11,963 nucleotides of DNA, taken from the NCBI GenBank assembly GCA_036257595.1, contig DATAFF010000084.1, positions 1 through 11,963 of the forward strand, given 5' to 3'. This DNA is from DATAFF01 sp036257595 (GTDB lineage: Bacteria; Pseudomonadota; Alphaproteobacteria; Rhizobiales; Aestuariivirgaceae). The translations under genes and the position numbers were made by a program. Numbering within the stretch: the stretch's first letter is position 1; each line of letters starts with the position of its first letter. The notes below the pieces were generated by a model that was not told where the DNA came from, ran no database searches, and saw only the letters and a program-made list of their open reading frames with translations. Shown one piece after another: positions 1 through 5,440 of this stretch.

Positions 1-99
1 GACCCCGATCAGGATGCGCAGGATGCGGGAACGCGGCAGCGGCAGCTTGTATCCGCCGATTTTGACCGAATCGTTGGTGCTCGTATTGTCGACCATCAT
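1..99 (-). CDS. Small membrane protein, N-terminus only (cut by window edge)
   Basis: An open frame of 33 codons starts at ATG 99-97 (a second ATG follows directly at 96-94) and runs off the left edge. The visible protein has a polar N-terminus, then GGYKLPLPRSRILRILIGV, where a hydrophobic segment is beginning. From memory, this YKLPLPRSR-I/L-LRI pattern is typical of short rhizobial inner-membrane proteins annotated as PGPGW-type or hypothetical transmembrane proteins, but the diagnostic part lies outside the window. No strong Shine-Dalgarno is present; a GGGG run lies just before the first ATG and would suit the second better. The gene is divergent from the tRNA-Asn gene. Function unknown. 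Confidence 0.5.
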   Translation of the reverse strand, partial: MMVDNTSTNDSVKIGGYKLPLPRSRILRILIGV

Positions 100-135
100 C
101 CCCAACTACGCCGAACCTGCTTACAATTGCGTGAC

Positions 136-171
136 GGCCGCGCGCCGAACGCCTCACATGGCGCGCCGGCC
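136..171. other. GC-rich imperfect inverted repeat upstream of tRNA-Asn
   Basis: GGCCGCGCGCC at 136-146 can pair with GGCGCGCCGGCC at 160-171, with one bulged C and a 13-nt loop. It sits between the divergent small membrane protein gene and the tRNA promoter, and no T-run follows on either strand. It could be a hairpin or simply GC-rich spacer; I cannot assign a role. Confidence 0.3.
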
Positions 172-200
172 TTGCAATGGCAAGCGTGTCTGAATATATG
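172..200 (+). promoter_or_regulatory. Predicted sigma-70 promoter of tRNA-Asn
   Basis: A TTGCAA -35 box (172-177) and a TATATG -10 box (195-200) are separated by exactly 17 nt. The -10 box ends 10 nt before the first base of the tRNA, so transcription would start a few bases upstream of the mature 5' end. Placement and spacing fit a housekeeping promoter for a single tRNA gene. Based on consensus match only. Confidence 0.5.
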
Positions 201-210
201 GCGGAACCGA

Positions 211-286
211 TCCCCGGTAGCTCAGTCGGTAGAGCAAGCGGCTGTTAACCGCTGGGTCGCTGGTTCGAGTCCGGCCCGGGGAGCCA
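211..286 (+). tRNA. tRNA-Asn (anticodon GUU), 3' CCA encoded
   Basis: A complete cloverleaf can be drawn. The acceptor stem TCCCCGG (211-217) pairs with CCGGGGA (276-282), followed by discriminator G283 and an encoded CCA (284-286). The D arm has GCTC/GAGC. The anticodon stem AGCGG/CCGCT encloses loop CTGTTAA with anticodon GTT at 244-246, which reads asparagine codons. The T arm has GCTGG/CCGGC (one G-T wobble) around TTCGAGT. There is no intron and no sign of disruption. A promoter-like sequence lies directly upstream; no strong terminator is visible in the 60 nt that follow. Confidence 0.97.
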
Positions 287-351
287 CCCTTTCCTGGTTT
301 TCCAATAGCTGATGAGGGCAGGTACTTTGCATCCAGCCTTCTTCTTCGAGA

Positions 352-1032
352 TCACTCGTCGCAGTCCCAGCGCTCGGGCCTCTTCAAACCCTGCGGCAAC
401 ACGGTCGTCTCATTACCGCAGGCGATATCGATCTGCTCCTGCACCAGATTTTTCGCGCCCGACAGGTCGGTCTGCTCGAAATTCGCGTTATAGGTGAAGG
501 CATTCTGGAAATCGGCGCCGCGCAGATTGGCGCCGGCGAAGGTCGTCCGGGAGATGTTTGCCAGCACGAAGGGTACCCCCTCGAGATTGGCGCTCTCGAA
601 CGAGCCGCGGCCGACATCGGCCTTGGTCATGTTTGCACCCGCGAGATTGGCCTTGATGAAGCTCGAGCGGTTGAACTCGGACTTCTGGAAATTGGCGCCT
701 TGCGCCTTGGCACCGTCGAAATTGGTCCGGAGGCCCGTCGCCTTCTCGAAATTGGCTCCGTTGAGGCTGCTGCCGCGGAACGACACCCGCGAGATGTCTG
801 ACTTGTAGAAGGCCGAACCGTCAAGGTTCGAGCCCTTGAAGTCGGTGCCGGTGAGGTTGGCGCCTTCGAAATTTGACGCGGCGAAATCGATGCCGGTCAA
901 CATCAGCCGCAGCTTGGAGCATCCCGACCAATCGACCCCAGGACCGGCGTCGCTCCCGCACGAGCCGGCAACTGCATGCCCGTCCGCCGCAACGACGACC
1001 AGAGCCGCAACCAGCACGCCGCGTCGCAGCAT
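352..1032 (-). CDS. Exported pentapeptide-repeat protein
   Basis: This 226-residue protein starts at ATG 1032-1030, preceded by GGAGGAG at good spacing. Residues 1-22 form a signal peptide (two arginines, a V/A/L-rich core, AVA-G cleavage site), so the mature protein should be periplasmic or surface-exposed. From about residue 47 to 200 it consists of tandem A(D/N)LxG/A(D/N)F-type pentapeptides (for example GANLTGTDFKGSNLDG), the signature of the right-handed quadrilateral beta-helix. The C-terminus carries two cysteines (ACGNET near 206, WDCDE at the end), and three more lie near the mature N-terminus or soon after it. The family has no single function: some members mimic DNA (Qnr/MfpA), but those are cytosolic and this one is exported, so quinolone protection is not implied. 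The gene appears monocistronic. Confidence 0.88.
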   Translation of the reverse strand: MLRRGVLVAALVVVAADGHAVAGSCGSDAGPGVDWSGCSKLRLMLTGIDFAASNFEGANLTGTDFKGSNLDGSAFYKSDISRVSFRGSSLNGANFEKATGLRTNFDGAKAQGANFQKSEFNRSSFIKANLAGANMTKADVGRGSFESANLEGVPFVLANISRTTFAGANLRGADFQNAFTYNANFEQTDLSGAKNLVQEQIDIACGNETTVLPQGLKRPERWDCDE

Positions 1033-1195
1033 CGCCTGCTCCTCCGTCTTCGATGCTTGATCCTACACCAGCAGGTCGGAGCGCGAAAACTCGCATGAAT
1101 GCCGGCATCGACGGCCTGAAATTTTCTCTTCCACGGGGGTCGGCGCTCGGCCAAACTGCCGCGTCGGGCCTGAAGCATCGGCAAGGAGACCACCT

Positions 1196-1456
1196 ATGGG
1201 AGTAAGGGAAGCAATCGCCTGCGTCGAAGGGCGGCTGCACCCGTTCAGCGCCCAGGTACTGGATTTCTATCTGTCTGGCCACCTGTCCACCGGCGAGTTC
1301 CTGCGCTGGTTCCACATGCCGAATTCGAGCTATCTTCCGCTCGGCATCTGCATCGTTTCGCATTTGAGCCCGGGCTACATACCAGGCACCAACCAGCCCG
1401 AGATCCTCAACGCGCCCATCCGCTGCCCCCAGCCCGGGCCCGACTGCCTGACCTGA
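1196..1456 (+). CDS. Hypothetical 86-residue protein, first gene of the sulfur cluster
   Basis: An ORF of 86 codons starts at ATG 1196, with AAGGAG 7 nt upstream, and ends 18 nt before the cysteine synthase gene. By my count 70 of 86 codons end in G or C, the coding pattern of the neighbouring genes, which argues that it is real. I recognise no family. The first half is mixed amphipathic/aromatic (FSAQVLDFYLSGHLSTGEFL, RWFHMP). The second half is rich in proline and glycine, with cysteines at 9, 52, 77 and 84 and the tail RCPQPGPDCLT. There is no signal peptide or clear membrane span. It could be a small partner of the downstream cysteine synthase, a translated leader, or the remnant of a longer gene. 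Being the first ORF downstream of the divergent gap at 1033-1195, it probably shares the cluster's promoter. Confidence 0.5.
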   Translation: MGVREAIACVEGRLHPFSAQVLDFYLSGHLSTGEFLRWFHMPNSSYLPLGICIVSHLSPGYIPGTNQPEILNAPIRCPQPGPDCLT

Positions 1457-1474
1457 TCGGAGTGCAGGGTCGAC

Positions 1475-2521
1475 ATGCAAATCAAAGAGGACGTCATCGC
1501 CGCCATCGGCAACACGCCGCTGATCAAGCTGCGCCGCGCTTCGGAAGCGACCGGCTGCACCATCCTGGGCAAGGCCGAGTTCATGAATCCCGGCCAGTCG
1601 GTGAAGGACCGCGCCGCCCTCTTCATCATCGAGGATGCGATCCGCAAGGGAACGCTGCGCCCCGGCGGGACCATCGTCGAGGGTACCGCCGGCAATACCG
1701 GCATTGGCCTCGCGATGGTGGCCAATGCCATGGGTTTCAGGACGGTGATCGTCATCCCCGAGACCCAGAGCCAGGAGAAGAAGGACACGCTGCGGGTGCT
1801 TGGTGCGGAGCTGGTCGAGGTGCCGGCGGTGCCCTACAGGAACCCCAACAACTATGTGAAATATTCCGCCCGCCTTGCCGAGCGGCTCAATGCCGAGCTT
1901 CCCGCTGGTGCCATCTGGGCGAACCAGTTCGACAATGTCGCCAACCGCCGCGGCCATTACGAGACCACCGCCGCCGAGATCTGGGACCAGACGGATGGCC
2001 GGGTCAGCGGTTTTGTCTGCGCCGTCGGCTCCGGCGGGACCCTGGGCGGCGTTTCCGACGGTCTCAAGGAGCGCAACGGCAACGTGGTGATCGGCATTGC
2101 CGACCCGCATGGCGCCGCCCTCTACAGCTGGTACACGACGGGCGAGCTCGTGGCCGAAGGCACCTCGATCACCGAAGGCATCGGCCAGGGACGGGTCACC
2201 CGCAATCTCGAGGGCGCGCTGGTCGACAAGGCCTACCGCATCTCGGACCGCGAAGCCGTCGAGATCGTCTTCGAGCTGCTGGAGCATGAGGGCCTGTGCC
2301 TCGGCAGCTCCTCCGGCATCAACGTTGCCGGCGCCATCCGGCTGGCCAGGGAGCTCGGGCCCGGACACACCATCGTGACCATGCTCTGCGACTATGGGAC
2401 GCGCTATCAGTCGCGCCTGTTCGATCCTTCTTTCTTGCGCTCGAAGAGCCTTCCGGTGCCGCCCTGGCTGGAGCGGCGGCGCAGCAGCCTGCCGGTGGTG
2501 TTCGAGGAGGTCCAGAGCTGA
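1475..2521 (+). CDS. Cysteine synthase-family PLP enzyme (O-acetylserine sulfhydrylase-like)
   Basis: This 348-residue fold-type II PLP enzyme is expected to form L-cysteine from an activated serine (O-acetylserine) and sulfide in the cytosol. Visible signatures are NTPLIKL near the N-terminus, NPGQSVKDRAA with the Schiff-base lysine K44, the substrate loop EGTAGNTGIG (69-78), the phosphate-binding GSGGT (185-189) and the C-terminal GSSSGIN. The loop has Ala72 where classical CysK has Ser (TSGNTG). Together with ETQSQEKKDTLRVLGAE, VPYRNPNNY and WANQFDN, this resembles the fungal 'cysteine synthase 2' type as I remember it, rather than enterobacterial CysK. It is also longer than typical CysK (about 320 residues), with an extended C-terminus. 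The ATG is preceded by GGAG about 12 nt upstream. The stop is separated by 1 nt from the next gene, so translation is probably coupled. Substrate and sulfur donor cannot be fixed from sequence. Confidence 0.85.
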   Translation: MQIKEDVIAAIGNTPLIKLRRASEATGCTILGKAEFMNPGQSVKDRAALFIIEDAIRKGTLRPGGTIVEGTAGNTGIGLAMVANAMGFRTVIVIPETQSQEKKDTLRVLGAELVEVPAVPYRNPNNYVKYSARLAERLNAELPAGAIWANQFDNVANRRGHYETTAAEIWDQTDGRVSGFVCAVGSGGTLGGVSDGLKERNGNVVIGIADPHGAALYSWYTTGELVAEGTSITEGIGQGRVTRNLEGALVDKAYRISDREAVEIVFELLEHEGLCLGSSSGINVAGAIRLARELGPGHTIVTMLCDYGTRYQSRLFDPSFLRSKSLPVPPWLERRRSSLPVVFEEVQS

Positions 2522-2522
2522 C

Positions 2523-3248
2523 ATGACCGAGCTTTTGTTTCGCGCCGATCCTTATCGCCGCGACTGCGATGCCCGTGTCGTCGCCGTCAATGACCGTGGC
2601 GGCGTCATTCTCGACCGCACCGTGTTCTACGCCACGGCCGGTGGCCAACCCGGCGACGCCGGCACCCTCGAGGTGCAAGGCATCGGCGCGCTCCCGATTG
2701 CCACCACCGTCTATGATGATGGCAAGGAGATCGTGCATGTCATTGCGGCTGGCGGCATGTCCGCCTTGCCGGAGGCCGGCGCCGCGGCCCATGCCGCGCT
2801 CGATTGGGAGCGGCGCTACCGCCATATGCGCGCCCATACCGCCCTTCATCTGCTGTGTGCGCTGGTCAAGTTTCCGGTGACCGGCGGGCAGATCGCCGCC
2901 GATGGCGGTCGGCTCGATTTCGACATCGCCGATCCCTCGGCGGTGTCGCGCGAGATGCTGGAGAGCGAGATCAACCGCCTGATCGCCGAGGACCATCCTA
3001 TCGCCGAGCAATGGATCAGCGACGAGGATCTCGCGGCCAATCCCGGCCTGGTTCGAACCATGTCGGTCAAGCCGCCCACCGGCACCGGCCGGGTCCGGCT
3101 GGTGGCGATCGGCGAAGGCGGCAGCATCGATCTCCAGCCCTGTGGCGGCACCCATGTGCGCCGCACCGGCGAGATCGGCCGGGTCACTGTCGCCAAGCCC
3201 GAGAGCAAGGGCAAGCAGAACCGGCGCATCCGCCTCAACCTCGCTTAG
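2523..3248 (+). CDS. Free-standing alanyl-tRNA editing protein (AlaX family)
   Basis: This 241-residue protein is homologous to the editing domain of alanyl-tRNA synthetase and should hydrolyse mischarged Ser- or Gly-tRNA(Ala) in trans. The metal-binding motifs are intact: HTALH (H105, H109) and CGGTH (C207, H211). The N-terminal part holds the family's FYATAGGQPGD segment (36-45), so it is longer than the smallest AlaX-S type and resembles the medium AlaX-M form. I chose ATG 2523, 1 nt after the cysteine synthase stop, because homology-like sequence starts there (MTELLFRADPY) and GAGGAGG lies upstream; the longer open frame from 2394 only overlaps the previous gene. It is embedded among sulfur and serine-related genes, which may matter because AlaX guards against serine misincorporation; that link is inference. 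Confidence 0.88.
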   Translation: MTELLFRADPYRRDCDARVVAVNDRGGVILDRTVFYATAGGQPGDAGTLEVQGIGALPIATTVYDDGKEIVHVIAAGGMSALPEAGAAAHAALDWERRYRHMRAHTALHLLCALVKFPVTGGQIAADGGRLDFDIADPSAVSREMLESEINRLIAEDHPIAEQWISDEDLAANPGLVRTMSVKPPTGTGRVRLVAIGEGGSIDLQPCGGTHVRRTGEIGRVTVAKPESKGKQNRRIRLNLA

Positions 3249-3257
3249 GAGGACCCG

Positions 3258-4103
3258 GTGAGCGAATATCTGGTCACGACCGACTGGCTGGCATCCCATC
3301 TCGAGGCGCCGGACATCGTCGTCCTCGACGCCTCCTGGCATCTCCCCACCGAACGGCGGAACGCTCGTGCCGAGTTTCTGGCGGAGCACATACCGGGCGC
3401 GCTGTTCTTCGACATCGACGCCATCAGCGACACCGGCAACCCCCTGCCCCACATGCTGCCGCCGCCTGAAAAATTCTCCTCGGCCGTTCGCAAGATGGGC
3501 ATTGGCGACGGCAAGCGGGTCGTTGTCTACGACACGGTCGGCCTGTTCTCGGCGGCCCGTGCCTGGTGGATGTTCCGCGTGTTCGGCCATGACGATGTCG
3601 CGGTTCTCGATGGCGGGCTTGCGAGATGGAAGTCGGAGGGCCGCCCGCTCGAGGAAGGGGAGCCGCATGCTCGCCAGGAGCGGCACTTCACGCCCCGCTT
3701 CAAGGCCATGCTGGTTCGCGACAAGCACGAGATGGCCGCGATTTCCCGCAGCGGCTCGGCGATGATTGCCGACGCCCGCGGTGCCCCGCGCTTCAATGCC
3801 GAGGAGCCAGAGCCACGGCCCGGCGTTCGCGGCGGCCACATTCCCGGCGCCCGCAATGTCCATTACGCGACGCTGCTCAATCCCGACGGCACGCTCAAAT
3901 CGCGGGAGGACATCCGCGCCGCCTTCAGCCGCGCCGGCGTCGATCTCTCGCGACCGATCGTGACGAGCTGCGGTTCGGGGATCACCGCCGCCATATTGTC
4001 GCTGGGTCTCTCGCTCATCGGTCACAACGACCATGCGCTCTATGACGGCTCCTGGGCCGAATGGGGCAGCGATCCCGACCTGCCGGTCGAAACCAAGAAC
4101 TGA
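3258..4103 (+). CDS. sseA: 3-mercaptopyruvate sulfurtransferase (tandem rhodanese)
   Basis: This 281-residue protein has two rhodanese domains. The N-terminal, inactive domain (about 1-140) contains RAEFLAEHIPGALFFDID and ends near VLDGGLARW. The C-terminal, catalytic domain (about 160-281) contains GGHIPGARNV and the active-site loop CGSGIT with C238. CG(S/T)G(V/I)T is the mercaptopyruvate sulfurtransferase signature, as opposed to the CRxGx[RT] loop of thiosulfate sulfurtransferases. The enzyme moves the sulfane sulfur of 3-mercaptopyruvate (from cysteine transamination) to a thiol acceptor or cyanide. The start is GTG 3258, with AGGAGG six nt upstream; this Shine-Dalgarno overlaps the TAG stop of the AlaX gene, so the two are translationally linked. 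Its place beside cysteine synthase suggests control of cysteine level and sulfur relay. The family call is secure; the physiological acceptor is unknown. Confidence 0.92.
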   Translation: MSEYLVTTDWLASHLEAPDIVVLDASWHLPTERRNARAEFLAEHIPGALFFDIDAISDTGNPLPHMLPPPEKFSSAVRKMGIGDGKRVVVYDTVGLFSAARAWWMFRVFGHDDVAVLDGGLARWKSEGRPLEEGEPHARQERHFTPRFKAMLVRDKHEMAAISRSGSAMIADARGAPRFNAEEPEPRPGVRGGHIPGARNVHYATLLNPDGTLKSREDIRAAFSRAGVDLSRPIVTSCGSGITAAILSLGLSLIGHNDHALYDGSWAEWGSDPDLPVETKN

Positions 4104-4109
4104 GTTCCG

Positions 4110-4649
4110 GTGGCACGCAGGCCGAAGCTCCGGACCGTATCGACCGTCGTCACCTTCCTCGAAATGACGGCGGATGCGCAGATCCGCGCCATGCCGCCGG
4201 TCAATCTGCCGAAGCTGGCGCTGATGCGCGCCGAGGCGCCTCCCCTCCACTTTTATCGCTACCTCTATGACGCCATCGGCCGGGAATATTATTGGATCGA
4301 CCGCAAGGACATCACCGATGAGGCGCTGGCGGAGCTGATCCAGCACCCCGATGTCAATATTCACGTGGCCTATGTCGCGGGCGTCCCGGCCGGCTTTTTC
4401 GAGCTCGACCGGCGCCGCGGCGGGCTGGTCGAGATCATGTATCTCGGTCTTGTGCCCGAGTTCCAGGGGCGCGGCCTCGGCAAGTGGCTGCTGTCGGAAG
4501 CCATTGCCACGGCCTGGGCCGAGCCGACCACCGAACGCCTGATCGTCGAAACCTGCACGCTCGACGCCCCCAAGGCGCTGGCGCTCTATCAGCGCTTCGG
4601 TTTCGTGCCCTATGCGCGCGAGGACAAGGTCATCGAGGTGCAGGACTAG
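4110..4649 (+). CDS. GNAT-family N-acetyltransferase
   Basis: This 179-residue protein ends the plus-strand cluster. The acetyl-CoA-binding motif A is clear at about 112-124 (LGLVPEFQGRGLG), with the preceding beta-strand LVEIMY and motif B at 156-168 (ALALYQRFGFVPY). The N-terminal part (TVVTFLEM, LMRAEAPPLHFYRYLYD) matches my memory of a rhizobial GNAT group often found beside sseA and AlaX genes. The start is probably GTG 4110, 6 nt after the sseA stop. There is no strong Shine-Dalgarno, so translation likely depends on coupling; ATG 4164 is a possible later start, but it would remove the conserved TVVTFLE segment. The substrate is unknown; a small amine or amino acid is plausible from context only. 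The TAG stop is the first triplet of the heptamer array. Confidence 0.85.
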   Translation: MARRPKLRTVSTVVTFLEMTADAQIRAMPPVNLPKLALMRAEAPPLHFYRYLYDAIGREYYWIDRKDITDEALAELIQHPDVNIHVAYVAGVPAGFFELDRRRGGLVEIMYLGLVPEFQGRGLGKWLLSEAIATAWAEPTTERLIVETCTLDAPKALALYQRFGFVPYAREDKVIEVQD

Positions 4650-4694
4650 GCAGTAGGCATTAGGCAAATAGGCAGTGAACGGGCCTACTGCCTA
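4647..4694. terminator. Inverted heptamer array / bidirectional terminator-like hairpin (copy 1)
   Basis: TAGGCAGTAGGC at 4647-4658 is the exact reverse complement of GCCTACTGCCTA at 4683-4694, giving a perfect 12-bp stem with a 24-nt loop. The left arm and loop continue as GGC-starting units (GGCATTA, GGCAAATA, GGCAGTG). It fills the gap between two convergent genes, so a role as a bidirectional terminator is natural, although no T-run follows. It contains the TAG stop of the acetyltransferase gene and abuts the TAG stop (4696-4698, minus strand) of the exported protein gene. Confidence 0.65.
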
Positions 4695-4695
4695 C

Positions 4696-5292
4696 CTACT
4701 CCACCTCGCCGGAACCCTCCGAGGTGAGGACGCGATCGACCTTGTCCTTATAGGCGGGATCATCGAACAGCGCCTTGGCGACGGCAATGTTGTTCTCCGA
4801 GGGCCGCATCTGGCGCAGCATGGCAATGGTCGCATCCTTCATTGCCTGCGGGACCGCCTCGTCCTTCTCGAGATCGGCGATCTGGCGATCGACCGAGCCC
4901 GCGTCCTGGCCCTCGCGCACGAAGGACGCCGCCAACCCGATGCTGGTGAAGGTCCCGGCCCAGTCCTCGACGCCGCTGAAGCCATGTTGCGTCACGACGG
5001 CAGTGACCTTGTCGTAAATCCCTGTGGTTTTCATCGTGTCGGCGATGGCCTTGGGATCGGAAGGATCGTCAAGCGCATTCTCGCCATATTTGCCCTGGAC
5101 CTCGAGAAACGTGTCGATGGCGCGCCGCGCCGCATCGGCCGTCAGCTCGACCTGGACTGCCGGTGGTACGGAGAGCTCCTGTTGCTGAGGGACCGCTCCC
5201 CCGTCACTGGTCTGCGCCTTGACTTCGCCAAGCAGCGGCAGCGCCAGAAAAATCATGGTTGAAAGCAACAAGGCTCCGCATCGAATTGCCAT
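4696..5292 (-). CDS. Exported protein of unknown function
   Basis: A 198-residue protein starts at ATG 5292, with GGAG 9 nt upstream. The same frame extends to a GTG at 5325, but that start has no ribosome-binding site and would put 11 extra residues before the signal peptide. Residues 1 to about 27 form a signal peptide (MAIRCGALLLSTMIFLALPL, cleavage near VKAQ). The mature part is acidic and predicted helical, with conserved-looking stretches AIDTFLEVQGKYG, QHGFSGVEDWAGTF, SIGLAASFV and MLRQMRPSENNIAVAK. I recall similar periplasmic hypothetical proteins in Rhizobiales but cannot name a domain. It has no cysteine in the mature part. It is a single gene between two inverted heptamer arrays, with its own likely promoter. 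The sequence gives no basis for a function. Confidence 0.78.
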   Translation of the reverse strand: MAIRCGALLLSTMIFLALPLLGEVKAQTSDGGAVPQQQELSVPPAVQVELTADAARRAIDTFLEVQGKYGENALDDPSDPKAIADTMKTTGIYDKVTAVVTQHGFSGVEDWAGTFTSIGLAASFVREGQDAGSVDRQIADLEKDEAVPQAMKDATIAMLRQMRPSENNIAVAKALFDDPAYKDKVDRVLTSEGSGEVE

Positions 5293-5337
5293 CGGCAGGT
5301 CTCCGGGAAATTGGGGTTGCGGCACGTCAGCGCGGGA

Positions 5338-5365
5338 ATTGTAGGTGCCGAAAATGGCAAGACAA
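5338..5365 (-). promoter_or_regulatory. Predicted promoter of the exported-protein gene
   Basis: On the minus strand a TTGTCT -35 box (5365-5360) and a TACAAT -10 box (5343-5338) are separated by 16 nt, about 45 nt upstream of the chosen ATG at 5292. The last base of the -35 box touches the left arm of heptamer array copy 2, so the array borders this promoter. Consensus match only. Confidence 0.35.
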
Positions 5366-5440
5366 GGCAGTAGGCGTTAGGCAGCAGGCAGTGATCAGTG
5401 CCCTTCCCTAATGCCTACTGCCCACTGCCTACTGCCTAAT
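5364..5440. repeat. Inverted heptamer array / terminator-like hairpin (copy 2)
   Basis: The left side (5366-5393) is four consecutive 7-nt units fitting GGCRNYR, closely matching the left side of copy 1. The right side (about 5409-5440) holds the same unit inverted (TACTGCC, TAATGCC, CACTGCC). AGGCAGTAGGC at 5365-5375 pairs perfectly with GCCTACTGCCT at 5427-5437 (11 bp), and several shifted pairings are also possible. It lies directly downstream of aapP, and the TAG stop of aapP (5438-5436) is part of the array. It probably acts as the 3' end of the aap transcript; no strong T-run is present. Confidence 0.7.

Noticed and set aside
127..312. Plus-strand ORF of 61 codons overlapping the tRNA-Asn gene
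   Set aside because: It reads straight through the tRNA and its promoter. The translated tRNA segment (SPVAQSVEQ...) is a familiar false-ORF artefact.
1099..1108. Palindrome ATGCCGGCAT in the gap between the pentapeptide gene and the cysteine cluster
   Set aside because: Perfect 10-bp palindromes are common by chance in GC-rich DNA, and its position relative to any promoter is unknown, so I do not call it an operator.
821..2524. Long minus-strand open frame (567 codons) opposite the cysteine synthase gene and across the 1033-1195 gap
   Set aside because: It is antisense to a clear PLP enzyme gene, shows no family motif and has low-complexity R/G/A/D composition, as expected for an open shadow frame in GC-rich DNA.
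2319..4667. Very long minus-strand open frame (782 codons) opposite AlaX, sseA and the acetyltransferase gene
   Set aside because: It covers three well-supported sense genes with intact catalytic motifs. The translation is compositionally biased without recognisable domains, and openness follows from high third-position GC on the sense strand.
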